A stretch of 64,000 nt of DNA from contig OZ037768.1 of NCBI GenBank assembly GCA_964035545.1, positions 4,021,241 through 4,085,240 of the forward strand, given 5' to 3'. The position numbers and the translations under genes were made by a program. The number at the start of each line of letters is the position of its first letter. Position 1 is the stretch's first letter. The notes beneath the pieces were generated by a model. That model did not search any database, was not told the DNA's origin, and saw only the letters and a program-made list of their open reading frames with translations. Of this stretch, positions 1-12,449 are shown piece by piece. The DNA comes from Bugula neritina (taxonomy: Eukaryota > Bryozoa > Gymnolaemata > Cheilostomatida > Bugulidae).

Positions 1-265
1 TGTCCTGCTTGCAGTCTGCATTTTCTGTTGGAGATTGGTGATGGGTATTTCTAATTTACTAATATTAAGTAGGAATGTTCATGGTGCTAAGTTTTAATTC
101 AATTTAATAAAATTGATTCACTTAGTGTGTTTTCATTAAACACACTGAATCTGGCTGTTGCAGTTTTAACAAAATTAACATGCATTATATTTGTAGTACA
201 TTTTATTTATATTTTATGCAATATTTGTAATATCTGGGAGTTTATGGCTTGTGTGTAACCTGCAG

Positions 266-3200
266 GGCCCCCTGGAGGTTACGATACAGGAGTTGGACGG
301 CTCCTTCAATCACACCTTTAAGATTGAAGAGAATAAGACTAAGTTTGAGATTACGTGTCACTCGAAGAGTCGGCGTCAGAAGAAAAAGAAGATTCCGCTG
401 ATGACAGGTGAAGAGGTGGAGATGGACATGGCCAGTTTGGAGTGAGTTGAGTCTTTCTACTACCTCCATGTTGTTTGCTTACAGAGTTTCTGTTAAAGTT
501 GACTGTTTCTGAAATATATTTTTGTTTTTGTGTATAATTATCTCGCAAAAAATACCGGATAGAGAAATTTTAATTTAATAATTATTGACAGCAAGCATTA
601 TTCTATTCACATGTTAAATGATCCAAGGAACAGTGATCTTTGTTTTACTTGCTTTTTAGAGATTTGTTGTTAGTTTATAAAATTTATATTGCAAAAAATT
701 GCGCTTCAGCTGCAAAATGATTTTTTTTACAGATGATTCTAATCATTTCGTATTACAGTGTATTTTGCTGCAACAAATTGTGATAATTTGCAAAAGTAAC
801 AGGTTTTTTCTGTGACTTCCTATACGTATGTACTTTGGTCTCAGTTAGAAAGTTGTCTTTTCTTAGTTGTTATATTCTCCTGACACTGTAATCCCTTTCA
901 GCCCTGACTCTCCCATGATATGGCTGCGTATAGACCCCAACATGCTAATACTGAGGAAGTTAAACTGGGAGCTGACAGACACTATGTGGCAGTATCAGCT
1001 GAAGTATGAGAGAGACGTGGTGGCGCAGTGTGAGGTGAGGAGTAGATAATTTGTAACTTTATGCTCTTGTTATGTAACGTGTTGTATCGCTGTCAGGTTC
1101 ATATATTTTTGCATATATCAAAATATTTAGATTGTGCTTCATCAGAAGATTTCATTACATAAAATATAACATTGACTGCGATGAAGCCAAACACAGTAGC
1201 ATCTTGTAGCTCTGATAACTTTCTAGTCACTTACCACCTCTGCTTTGTATTCTAAACTCTGATAAAGTGTTGTGTAGTTGAAACATAGTATTGGTAATGA
1301 ATAACTATCCTTTATACGGAATATTTATTTTCTGAAATTAAATTTGGGTGACTCTAGTTTTTATTTTGTATAAATACTATTTAACACCAATTTACGTTAT
1401 CTCAATTAACTGTAATTTCATACTGTATAAATATTGTGTGTTGCAATAAGATCCAAGCCGCATAGCAGTTAGATGAGAAAAATTGAACACTAAATCACAG
1501 TAGACATATGGTTTTTTAGTTATTAGATTTGCAAATTTTAACATGTTAAATTTGCCCCAAGTGATGCATCTTTGTTTTAAACTGTTTTCAGTTAATATAT
1601 GTTAGAACATAAAAATTAAGTATTGCATATATGCGCGTGCATGTGTGTACTACAATATTACAATATTACATAATAATTCTGTTGCTGATTGTAGGCTCTT
1701 CATGCATTGGAGTCTGAAAAGGATTTTGCTACCTCTGCTACCAGATCAACTCTCATGGAGATTGTTGATGATGACCATTGTTTCTATAAAGTTAGGATAA
1801 TGGCAACTCATTCATTAGTCAAGGTATGCTATATTTATACAAGTGTATTCCAATACATTTACAGATTTTATATATAAATTAATCAAATATAATTACACCT
1901 GGATATTGTGGAATATCTTGTAACTGTTAACTTAACTCAGCTGTTCACTCTGCTGTATTGACTGACTGAAGGTCTGACGGGATTGGCTGATGACTCGTTT
2001 CAGGTAGCCAATCAGATGATGTGGTCAGGCCCTCCTCCAATGCTGCACGTTTTTCAAAAAAAGTTTGGCTCCAATTCTTGCTCTAACATCGTTCGACAAC
2101 TCAAGTTCAAGAATTTTCAAAGGTAGACTGATTGCTAAAATTTCAAATTAAATATTTTTTTTAAATTGTCTTTTCTTTTGTACATCTGTTTATGTCAATC
2201 TGTAGTTTCTCTGTTTTATGTACAGCTCTCTGATATTATAATTGTGCCTTGGAGTTATCTACCCAACTTCTACAGCTAGTAAACCAATTTAAGATTCTAT
2301 GTATAAGGCCTACTTATATTATTATTAATATATTTAGCAACTGTTAAAAACTAAATTCACTTGTTTACCTCTGCTGATCATTTTTAATATGGTTGTATGA
2401 TACACACGTGTACATATCTATTAATATATATCATAGATTATATTTATATGAAGATATATCATATAATCTAGATAATTTCGCTCTGCAGTTACTACTTGCA
2501 AAGAGCTCTACCAGTTGCTATGGCTAACACAAGGACCACCACAACTATATGTCCCACAGAGATCACTCATTTTATATTAGATCTGTTCAGATACAGTGAT
2601 AACAGCAGGAACAAGGTGGGTCACATGTCGTATGGTACATGATGCCGGTGTATTGTATTATAATACATACATATATAATATTCTGTGTACTATTTTAAAT
2701 ACTTACATGTATCATTAACAGACTTGTACTCTTAACTTAATTGAATTATTCATTTAAACCATTGTCAACTGTTTAAATAATTAATTCGTTTGACTTTGTA
2801 GTTATGCCCCATGTTTTGAATGTTTGAATTATATTGTTGTCTAGCTGGAAATTCTAGTTTATATAAGATTGTGTTGAAAAGCTTCACATGTAACCAAGTC
2901 GTTTATGCGTACGTTTATTGTTTCTTCGTACTCATCATTTGAGACCTAATACTTCATCTAGTAGTATAGTGACTGTATAGTTACAGTGTGCTGACATTGA
3001 TAATCCAACACTGGGTGTGTGGTTGTAGTACTCTGACTGTTACTACGTCGCATCCCTAGTTGAGGCAGCTACAAATACTATTTCTATATCAACGTCCATC
3101 AAGTAAGTTTATAAATTCACCTTCAAGTCAGAGTGTATAGATTGCAATAAAATATTACATTCTAAAATTTTATACAATACTAGAAGCTGTGTATGTTATC

Positions 3201-4069
3201 ATATATATTGCAGTATGTATTGATAGTTTATATTGTATTATTATTAATTATAAATTTGTTACTTCATATAATGAAACTGATGGTAGTCTAAGTGTTATTT
3301 ATTTGATACACATGATTTTCAGGAGTGTATTATATCATACAGTTCTACAACCTGCATGTAGTTCACACACTAGCAATCTCATGTTACAGTTCATTGTCCA
3401 ATGAGTCTAAGCTAATTCTCGAGGAAGTCACCAGACTCTTGAATTTGGAGAAAGTTCTTCCCTCATACCGAAATGTCATCACAATCAGGTGATTCCTTTA
3501 CTCTTGTACACGTAGAGTAACCATCAACTAGTAATAGTAGTAGTAGTAGCAGCAGCAGCAGCAGTAGTAGTAGCACTAGTAGTAGTAGCAGTAGTAGTAG
3601 TAGCAGTAATAGCAGTAGTAACAGTAGCAGTAGTAACAGTAGCAGTAGTAACAGTAGCAGTAGTAACAGTAGCAGTAGTAACAGTAGCAGTAGTAACAGT
3701 AGCAGTAGTAGTAGCAGCAGTAGTAGTAGCAGCAGTAGTAGTAACAGTAGTAGTAGCAGCAGTAGTAGTAACAGTAGTAGTAGTAACAGTAGTAGTAGTA
3801 ACAGTAGCAGTAGTAACAGTAGCAGTAGTAACAGTAGCAGTAGTAGTAGCAGCAGTAGTAGTAGCAGCAGTAGTAGTAACAGTAGTAGTAGTAGTAGCAG
3901 CAGTAGTAGTAACAGTAGTAGTAGTAACAGTAGTAGTAGTAACAGTAGCAGTAGTAACAGTAGCAGTAGTAACAGTAGCAGTAGTAGTAGCAGCAGTAGT
4001 AGTAGCAGCAGTAGTAGTAACAGTAGTAGTAGTAGTAGCAGCAGTAGTAGTAACAGTAGTAGTAGTAAC

Positions 4070-4107
<38 letters not shown>

Positions 4108-7100
4108 CAGTAGTAGTAGCAGTAGTAGTAGCAGTAGTAGCAGTAGTAGTAGTAGTAGTAGTAGTTAGTGCTTTCCTTGTCTAGACGTAAAGTATAACTA
4201 TTTTCAATTTCATTTTTCATTTGTAATTTTGTAGTTTATTAAAAGTTGACAAACCACTGCAATGGCATGGTTCTGCATATCAAAATATATATTCTTTTGC
4301 ATTTAAATTCACCCGGAAGTATCATTTTTTATTTCTACTTTGATAGTCATTTTTTATTTATCTGTTGAAATACTTGTAGCTGCCTCAAGTGTGTGAGAAC
4401 ATTACAGCAGAAAGGTCACTTACCAAGTACCTCTACTCTTTTCAAAAGTTATGCACAGTTTGGCATGTTTATAGATGTGCGTCTTGCTGCTCTAGACATC
4501 ATTAGTGGCTTTCTAACAGGTGAGTCAGCAACAATTACAAATAGCCTGAGTTACTGAATTAATCATTAAACTGTCTGCCGAGGGGAGGCACTGTCACCTC
4601 CCAACATCAACTCAAGAACATGAACTTGGTATATATAGTAATGCTGAAACTGTCGAAAATTTATAAGCTGGTTTTGCTGGTAGGCAACGTAGTGAGTAAT
4701 AATTGCTAATAACTTTTTTATATTTCTGGTAGATATAAAGTTAATAAAGTAAATAGGAATTTTTTATGTATCGTTATATTTTACCTCATAAGATATGTGT
4801 GCCCATTTCCCATTCAATGCTTCTCTTGACTAGGCAATTGCATGAAAGCCATTGTACAGCTGATAATACTGAATTTATCAGGTGTTGTGCTACAAGATTT
4901 CCCTATTTTTTGTTGCAATTAATTTCACTCCCAATCTGTGCTTCAGAGGGGGAGACCCAGAAACCTCAGCTGGATTATCTGCTGGATTTGGTGGAGAAGG
5001 ATCCAGTACCCCGAGTGAGACATCACATCCTATTGGCTCTCGTAACTCAGCATAGCGCAATTTCCTCTCTCATCACCACACAGTATATTCTAAACATCAG
5101 CAACCAACTCTGGAAACTTATGAAGTGGGGCTAGATAGTTTCATGGTCTACCTACTTATTTTATATTTTTGTAGAGTTGCATTATTTAAAATATTTTGTT
5201 GAGCAAATTGTAAACTATATATGCTGACGTTTTTTCGCTCATCGCTATTTAATATTAATATTTAATTTTAATTCAATGTTATTAAGTAACTGATTTTAGA
5301 AAGTGTCATGTTGTAATACTGGTATGGTTAACCTGCATCCTAACTTAAGAACAAACTTACTATATGAATTAAGAAACGCCAAAGTCGCTTTCCATGACCT
5401 CATTTACACAGACCTAAATAAATATTTGAGTATTGTATAGTCTGTTTTATTGTTAGCAAAATTTAGCTGATGTATGTCTATGTTTAAACAATGTGTGTTT
5501 CAGTCTGTTCTGTGGCCAAGATACCAAGCTGTGTTCTGAAGTTGTTGAGCTTTATTATAAGCTGTTTGGTAACAAAAACCCCCAATCTTTGGTGCCAGAA
5601 GAGGTGAGGCTAAGCCTGCACGATGTTTCGATGTTAAACGATGTTTTCGATGTGACCTACCAATCGAATCACTGATTATCAGTTTATTAACAACCGAAAG
5701 CCATCGACCCATTGAACTATAAACTTATAGTTTCAACTTTCAGTTCAGTGCATCGACTAAAGTTTCGGTGTCTTGGAGTTGCTCTCTCTTTATAACCGTT
5801 TTTCTTTTGCATGCCTTCTCAAGTTAGTTCGTTATGCCGCTCCGTTAGGAGTATTAGAATTTGTAAAGTAACTGCTGTATCCTAAAATGGAGTTAGTCCC
5901 TCAGACTATTGTTAGCGCATAAGCAGAAAAGGCGGTAAAAAATAGCAGTAGTCAGTAGAGCAAGAAAAATGGCTGAAGCTGATGATGACATTCAATTGAT
6001 TGATGAATCGGTGAGTAATGTTTTGCTGTTGGTGTTGAGTTAGCTGATTTTCTATACCAACTTAACTAAAGGTGGGACAGGAGTTTGCTAATTTTATGGT
6101 GACTTATTAAAGTTTTCATGCAGTAATAATAATAATATTAATTATTACTATTACTTATACTATTAGTATTACTAATACTAATAGTAATAGTAATAGTAAT
6201 ACTAAGTTTAATACTAATACTAATAGTAATAGTAATACTATTAGTATTACTATTACTATTAGTATTAGCATTAAACTTAGTATTACTATTACTATTACTG
6301 TATTAGTATTAGTAACACCAACAGTAACTGTAAGTATTATTTATTAATTTATTATTTATTTATTAATTTATTTATTCATTCAAACTAAATTATCACTATC
6401 TATGCGATGGTCTATAGAGTCTATGATTATTGCTACCATTATTATCATAAATAATCACATTGATTTGATTTTATTCTTAAAGTTAATACTAATGAAAAAT
6501 ATTGTTGTAAATAATGCAGTTATTCAAATGATTATCTATAATAATGAATCATTACCAGTCAGGCCAACGAGGTGGCCATACTCCCTTATAAAAGTTTGCA
6601 TGCAGTAATACTAATATTAATAATAATAATATTAATTATTACTATCAGTATTAGTAAGTATTATTAATTTATTTATCCATTCAAACTAAATTATCACTAT
6701 TTACTATCTATGCGATGGTCTATAGAGTCTATGATTATTGTTACCATTATTATCATAAATAATCACATTGATTTGATTCCTAATACTAATAAAAAAATAT
6801 TGTACTAAGGTAGTAGAATCTATTTAGAATCTCAGTCTGAGTATACGAAGGTAGTAGGCCTAATAATGATTCAAATGATTATCGTCTTAGTGTGGCATGC
6901 CCTTGAAATTCCTTGCTGATAGTAAGTTGGGTTATGATAAAAATGTATTAATTTACATCTGCTACGGATTGTGACTTTAATCACATAAGATCAATTACCA
7001 AAATTTACCATTGTTACAATAATAAATAATGGGATGTCATCTTCCTCAGCTGGAACTTAATGTCTGATTTATCTTCTTGCAGGCAGAGGAGAATGAAACA

Positions 7101-9505
7101 ACATCACTGGTTGTTTCTACCCCCCTTTCTTCTACTGGGAAAAGATCAGCTGCGTGGACTTACTTTCACATCGCTGACATGATGAAACGCGACTAGGTAA
7201 CATGTAATATATGCAAGCAAGTGGTCAAAGTCAGCCAAAGCTCAACTTCCAACCTATTTGGACATCTGGAGGCAAAACATCCAAAAGAACATGCTGCAGT
7301 TGCTCCAGCTAAGAGGTCACGGAGAGTTCTCAACAAACCAGCCAGTGTGTCTTCTACACCCAGTACAAGTTCATCATCATTATCTGTACCATCCGGTCAA
7401 CGATCTATCACCGACATGTTTCCGTATGACAACAAAAGCCAAAGACACAGTGCCCTGGTCAATTCCGTGACTAAGTATATAACATCAGGATGTGTTCCCG
7501 TCTATACTGTGGAGAAAGAATCATTCGTTGACATGCTAAAGGTCTTTGATGCGAGATTTATACTGCCTGGAAGAAATTTTTTCTCCCAAACGGCGATTCC
7601 GAGGGCATTCAATCATGTCAAGTCCAACATCATGAATCAGCTAAAAAATGTCAAGAGTCTGTCCTGCACCACCGATGGTTGGAGTTCTTTGGCAAAAGAC
7701 CCCTATATCAGCTTGACATGCCACTTCGTTGATGATGCTTGGAGTTTGAAAACATTTTGTCTCTCTACTATGTATGCTCCTGACAGCCATACGGCACTTA
7801 ACATAGCACAGTTTGCTCGCGAAGGTTTGTCCGAGTATGGTCTGACATTGGACCAAATAGCCTCCTTCACCACTGATTCCGCAGCAAACATGATCGCAGC
7901 GTGCAGAGAGCTGAAGGTCACACGTGTAAGCTGCTTCGGGCATATATTACACAATGCCATAACTACAACAATGGATGCCAACCAAGAAGTGGTTGAATTA
8001 TTGAAGGCGTGCCGCAAAATAGTTTCTGTCTTCAGCTACAGCTTCCAGTATCGCAAGCAGCTGTTGAAACTTCTGTCTGAGAAAGGGCTCCCTGAGCTTC
8101 AGCTGGTTAATGATGTCAGCACACGATGGGGTTCTCGATTAAAGATGATGGAGCGATGTCTCAAAGTGATGCCAGCTGTCGATTCGCTGTTCCATGATGG
8201 TAAATTACTGCAATTAAAATCTTCAGCTAGTGTTTAGTTTATATTGGTAAATAGTAAATACTGCTATTTTCTAGTTGATTTTTGCGCAATTAACTTGTAG
8301 TATATTATTGGCTGTAAGTTGCTGTATATTGCTGAAATTAAGACTTTATCAGTAAAGTAAATGCTTCAACATGGTTTGTTCTGTTAACCTCTTTTGTCAT
8401 TTGTTTTTATGTCTGATAATTTTTAGATCGGAAGTATCGGTGTTACATGCTAAACTTCGAGCAAAAGGATCTTCTTCGTAGAACCATTATTGCTTTGAAG
8501 CCGTACTCTTCACTGACTGACATGCTCTCTGGTGAGAACACTGTCACTAGCAGCTCTATTGTGGAGGTACTTCACATATTAACCGATGCTGTTCAAGATC
8601 TGACTGATGGGGATGGAGAGCCTTTGGAACTCGATGCTGATGTTGAAACAGTGAAAACCACGCGGAGGTCGATTTTGGAGTATGTCAATAATAGGTGTGT
8701 ATGCTGTGAAACTGTGCTAGAACTAATCACTCGATTTTGGAAACGTTTTAAACATTTTGATTAGAAAAATATTTTAAAAATACTGTAGATGCTTGTGTGC
8801 TATTGTATCATGTGCTTGTTACAAACAAAGTATTACTATATACTTACTGCAGGTACAAAGATCGGGAGGTGAATGAGAAATTTGCGAAAGCTACCCTGCT
8901 AGATCGGCGGTACAGTTATCAGCCACCAAATATTCATTTTCCTACTTTCGAAGAGACCAAAAATGCGTTGATCAATGATGGAGTCGAGCTTATGAGAAAA
9001 GATGCAGAGGACCGAGATAACGAAAACCACCCATCGGATAGACCAGGTGCAGTACTCGTTTTAAATACATTTTGTTTGCTGAAGCCTAAGGTGTGAAAGT
9101 TGACATCTCCGCTGCAACAGAATTGCCAATGTTATCTGGCTACTTGGTCTGTAGTTGGTGTTCACTCACAACATTGAATATTTTAATGTTAGGTTTTTTC
9201 AACGTGGACTATTGGAAATATCAATTAGTGATAAACAGTAACTTTTTCAAGCCTACTTGTCGACTGACTTAATGGTGTTATCCTGGAGTAGATTCATGAT
9301 TGTACTTGTCAATTTATTTGCAGAATCGCGAGTGCCGAAGAAATCCTCCCTAGCAGCAATGCTGTTGAGTAAGCGGAAAAAAAATGGAGGAGCTCTGTCA
9401 CAGACCCAAAGTGTTTCTCTGACTCCAGAGGAGAAAGCGAAACGAGAGGTAGTGACATGACATAACAGTAACAATTTGTAATATTTTAAACAAAGATTTA
9501 TGCAG

Positions 9506-9565
<60 letters not shown>

Positions 9566-11617
9566 CTAAATATTCATTCTTGACAACTTCATATTCAATA
9601 GATCTTGTGATATGTTGCGATTGAATGCTTTGCTTAAATTTTTAGCTCGAATTCCTGCTGAGTCTGACTTGTGAGGCGCAGAACGAGATTACTACCTGGT
9701 GGCAGACCCACCAGTGTGAATTTCCGACTTACAGTCAGATTGCAAAAAGGGTCTTCAGTGTCTGTGCCTCTAGTGTTGCATCTGAGAGATTGTTCTCGCT
9801 GTCAGGCCATATTGTCAGCAAGAAGCGTTGCAGTCTCAAACCTACTATGGTGAACATGCTAACAGTCCTAGCATTTAATGGCAAAACAAACTTGTGACCA
9901 CTTGCATGCGTATATTACGGTATCCAGCCGTATAAAATATAATAATGAATAACCTGATGTTTTGTTTTCGTTTTATTTAATTAATAAAGCTTGCACTTAT
10001 TACCTGGCGAGTTCAACAAAACTAGTCAACCATCATAGTTAAAATCTGTTTTAGTTAAAGCTGTCCAATTTTTGAATGTAAGGTAATATTTTTCAGCTGC
10101 TCATAATCCGTAACTTTTATTAATGCCGGATAGACCTGAAGTTCGATTGCTTCTGAGCTAATACACTCCTCTATTTTGCAGTTTTTAAAATCAAAACAGA
10201 TTTAATATAGCAGCGTAGCCATTGTTGGTGTTAGCAGTAGTCTATTTAAAGAATGGCCTAGAAACAGCTTTCCCATCCAATTTTCTGAATCTGAAATATG
10301 AGTTGGTAGCTAGTGTTATCAAATAAGGTGCGTGTGCTAATACATTAGTACATTGATACATGATTCGGAGTTGTCTAAGCATGTCGGTGGGAGTAATCGC
10401 TTCCCCAATAAAACCGACACCGAATAGAAAGGGGGGCATAACTCCAAATTTCGGTGTTTTTCGATGTACGATTATTTTTAACCATAATAATCATTTGGCA
10501 GTGCAGTCTGACACCGTGCAGCCCTAGGTGAGGCTACACTATTGTACATGGAGAGTTATTAGTCCTACTACTTAGTGTGGTTGTTGCTCTAATTTACAAA
10601 GTAATATTGTCCTGTCTTTATCTTGATAACAGTTTGTAAACAGCCCATGAGTTAGAGCAAGGTGACTGCTGAATCTAGCAGTAGGCAAAGTATAAAATAT
10701 AGATATAGTAGGAATGAAATGTTGTGGGGAGAACTTCCATTGCAGATTATCAAATTCAAGAGTGGTCTTAAATTTACCAAAATTACCGTTTCTCACAAAG
10801 TTAATCTCTGCCAGTTTTGTTTTAAAAAGGACAAAATAATTGTGACTAAATTTACTCGCTCTACATGATCTTTCAGACTTTACCTTTATACTGTGAATTC
10901 CTAGTAGTTCAGAGTATTTTAGGTATCTTTTACAATAGCTGACTCACACCAACAATTGCCAATGTTTCCATATTGTTACAGCCTGAACGTGGGAGGCCAG
11001 TAGCAGACGTGCCATATACTAGTTACACTGCAGACGACGGAGAGTATAATGTGGATAACTCAGCAATGGAGGCCACCATAGACTACATGAATAGTGTGGA
11101 TAATGTTGTTCCAGGTGCTTCAATTTGCCTTATAAGCTTGAATAAACTCATTTTATGCTGAGAGATATCTTTTATAAATCTAACTTGCATTACCAAACCT
11201 GATTTCCAAGTTTACTATGTTTGGCCATTTTATATAGTTGATTGTAAACAGAGGTTGGATAAGATGTTTCTATATCAGAAATATCATGTTTAACGTTTCA
11301 AAGCTGTCAACTTTCAACTTCCTTTTGATTATAGCGTTAGAGAATTTTTTGTTTGTCTCAAAAGTGAAATATCTACCATTATTACCAGCTTTTCTATACC
11401 AGATTTGGGTGAATCAAAGTCCAAATTGAAAAAGAAAAAGAAGAAAAACAAGCACAAGCACAAACATAAGTCAGAGAAGAAAGAAAGAGATGAGAGTTCA
11501 CGCCATACTTTGGCGAGCGCGTCTCCTTATTTAGCCTCAGCTCATGACTACGCGGGCCCCTCCTCCGTACAGCTTAGTGACCCGAGCTCCGCTGAAGACG
11601 ATTTCTTAGATGTGTAG
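266..11617 (+). CDS. TAF2: TAF2, TFIID subunit 2 (3' part of gene, 12 exons)
   Basis: TAF2 is the large TFIID subunit that contacts initiator DNA in RNA polymerase II promoters. Exons: 266-441, 902-1034, 1695-1823, 2004-2122, 2489-2615, 3029-3102, 3390-3488, 4380-4519, 4947-5124, 5504-5603, 10982-11114, 11403-11617; all junctions keep phase, giving about 540 residues in the window. Recognised by strong similarity to the C-terminal half of animal TAF2, with motifs such as QELDGSFNHTFKIEENK, CHSKSRR, MWQYQLKYERDVVAQ, LPSYR and DPVPRVRHHIL. The last exon has the family's Lys/His-rich tail (KKKKKKNKHKHKHK) and ends in TAG at 11615-11617. The aminopeptidase-like N-terminal half lies left of the window, and bases 1-265 are intron. 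The intron after 5603 holds a 4.9-kb hAT element, and the intron after 3488 holds a long trinucleotide array. Family assignment is near certain; the 5124 donor (AA|gtgggg) is inferred from the protein match. Confidence 0.95.
3533..4166 (+). repeat. Trinucleotide array (AGT/AGC/AAC)n with higher-order structure
   Basis: About 630 bp of AGT, AGC and AAC triplets in a TAF2 intron. A composite block of roughly 120 bp (AGT runs punctuated by AGCAGC and AACAGT) recurs at about 3780-3900 and 3905-4060, so the array grew by block duplication as well as slippage. The opposite strand reads as a Tyr/Cys homopolymer-like frame, which is only the repeat translated. Confidence 0.93.
5603..5610 (+). repeat. 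Left 8-bp target-site duplication of hAT element
   Basis: GGTGAGGC, repeated exactly at 10527-10534. It includes the last base of TAF2 exon 5504-5603 and the first seven bases of the intron, that is, the splice donor itself. Confidence 0.88.
6115..6778 (+). repeat. Internal tandem duplication inside the hAT element
   Basis: Two stretches of the transposase first intron recur: 6115-6150 resembles 6596-6645 (CATGCAGTAATA followed by ATT repeats), and 6361-6470 is nearly identical to 6662-6778 (TATGCGATGGTCTATAGAG and flanks). The offset changes from about 480 to 300 bp because only the left copy contains the palindrome at 6164-6316. Confidence 0.82.
6164..6316. repeat. Near-perfect long palindrome
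   Basis: Bases 6183-6240 and 6242-6299 are inverted copies that differ at a single position and are separated by one base. With a 2-nt indel the arms extend outward by about 17 more bases. Each arm carries the same irregular core (AAGTTTAAT or its complement), so this is an inverted duplication rather than chance pairing of a simple repeat. Confidence 0.9.
9507..9560. repeat. (TA)n microsatellite
   Basis: An uninterrupted TA run of about 54 bp within the last intron of the hAT transposase gene. Confidence 0.95.
10527..10534 (+). repeat. Right 8-bp target-site duplication of hAT element
   Basis: GGTGAGGC, identical to 5603-5610. This copy recreates a donor-like G|GTGAGG at the right border of the transposon, preceded by CCCTA instead of TAF2 exon sequence. 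Confidence 0.88.
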
Positions 11618-12449
11618 ATAATGCTGCCTGTCAAAGGTTCTGTACAAAATCTTCCTTAGTCCAAGGACTGTTGCTGTTCTATGCAATGTATATTATGTGT
11701 ATTGAATGTTGCAATTACTGGATATATAATTTTATATTTCAGTTTTCAAATATGGTCTTTATGTTTTTCTAAAATTGAGCAATATTGTATATTATTTCAC
11801 TGTATGAATAAGGTAGACTAGCAATAGAGTATACAGTTAGCAGTTTATTTTTGAATCATCGCTTTATTGCTTATAAGTGTAAAATGCTTATAATGGTTTC
11901 ATTACTCTCATGAGAGGACAACTCAACTGCATCAGATTCCTTAAGGAAATGTTTTCTGCCAATCAATTGTTTCATAGTTGAATGATATAGTGATTTACTA
12001 GCAGACTTGTTGTTGCACAACAAGGATGACATAAATGTCTCCAAGGGCTGTCATAAAAACTTACAAGGCTATACAAAAGTAAACGCAAGTGATGAACAAG
12101 GTCCCTGAGAAGGTGTACGTCAGTAATTCGGCTGAATTTTATGATATTTGGAAAATATTAATGTGTGTAAATAATATAACCCATACTGGAAAGCAGTAGT
12201 ACATTTTATTTTATTCCTTTCCTGTCTAAAAAGTAAAGAAACAAGAATAAACTGACAAAGAAACTTGTCAATAAAATGTACATTATAGATGAGATAGTTA
12301 TTTACAAAAATAGAAAAGTCTGCAGTTGAACAAAAACAGTTGCAGTAGCGTCCTTCAATAAAAATAAATCAACATTAGTGAAACAATAAAAATTACGACA
12401 AAAATAAAAAACTTGACTTAAATATTCATTAGCATCACCAAAACTTGTA
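11618..12449. other. Convergent spacer between TAF2 and UBE2G2 (3' UTRs)
   Basis: No coding sequence seen. Poly(A)-type hexamers occur on both strands: TTTATT around 12204-12215 (AATAAA for UBE2G2 on the minus strand) and AATAAA near 12271 and 12385 on the plus strand. The segments GTACATTTTATT and AATAAAATGTAC form a loose inverted repeat, so both transcripts may end in the same 100 bp. Confidence 0.6.

Larger units (their letters stand above)
5969..9897 (+). pseudogene. hAT transposase (BED finger, RNase H-like core, hATC), one in-frame stop
   Basis: Exons 5969-6010, 7083-8199, 8427-8694, 8853-9046, 9324-9448 and 9646-9897 join in phase to 665 codons plus TGA. Order: a short acidic leader; a BED-type zinc finger (CNIC, then HLEAKH, about 7149-7290); an RNase H-like catalytic core (CTTDGWSS, TTDSAANM, CFGHILHNA, DVSTRWGS); and a C-terminal hATC dimerisation domain (WWQTH, FPTYSQIAKRVF, SSVASERLFSLSG). 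Such proteins cut and paste their own element. A TAG at 7194-7196 interrupts the BED finger just before its first cysteine pair; every other frame and splice site looks intact. It is therefore either recently dead or rescued by a GTG/ATG start downstream that would lose the leader and part of the finger. The closest relatives are ZBED-like hATs. Confidence 0.88.
5611..10526 (+). mobile_element. hAT-superfamily DNA transposon, 4,916 bp, inserted in TAF2 intron
   Basis: The 5' end TAAGCCTGCACGATG and the reverse complement of the 3' end TAGGGCTGCACGGTG match at 12 of 15 positions, as terminal inverted repeats of the (C/T)AGGGCTGCAC type known from hAT elements. Flanking GGTGAGGC copies give an 8-bp target duplication, the hAT hallmark. 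Inside, in the same orientation as TAF2, lies a six-exon transposase gene (5969-9897). Subterminal GATGTTTCGATG-like motifs repeat at both ends. The left part holds a long palindrome and an internal duplication, and 9507-9560 is a TA run. The first and last bases could shift by up to three positions, because an 11-bp string is shared across the two junctions. Confidence 0.9.

Noticed and set aside
15-37. Possible 23-bp TAF2 exon at the left edge (GCAG|TCTGC...GATTG|GTGATG)
   Set aside because: The translation does not match TAF2 upstream of the exon at 266, and the splice-like bases alone are weak.
3576-4220. 214-codon minus-strand frame of Tyr and Cys
   Set aside because: It is the trinucleotide array translated; it sits in a TAF2 intron and has no other content.
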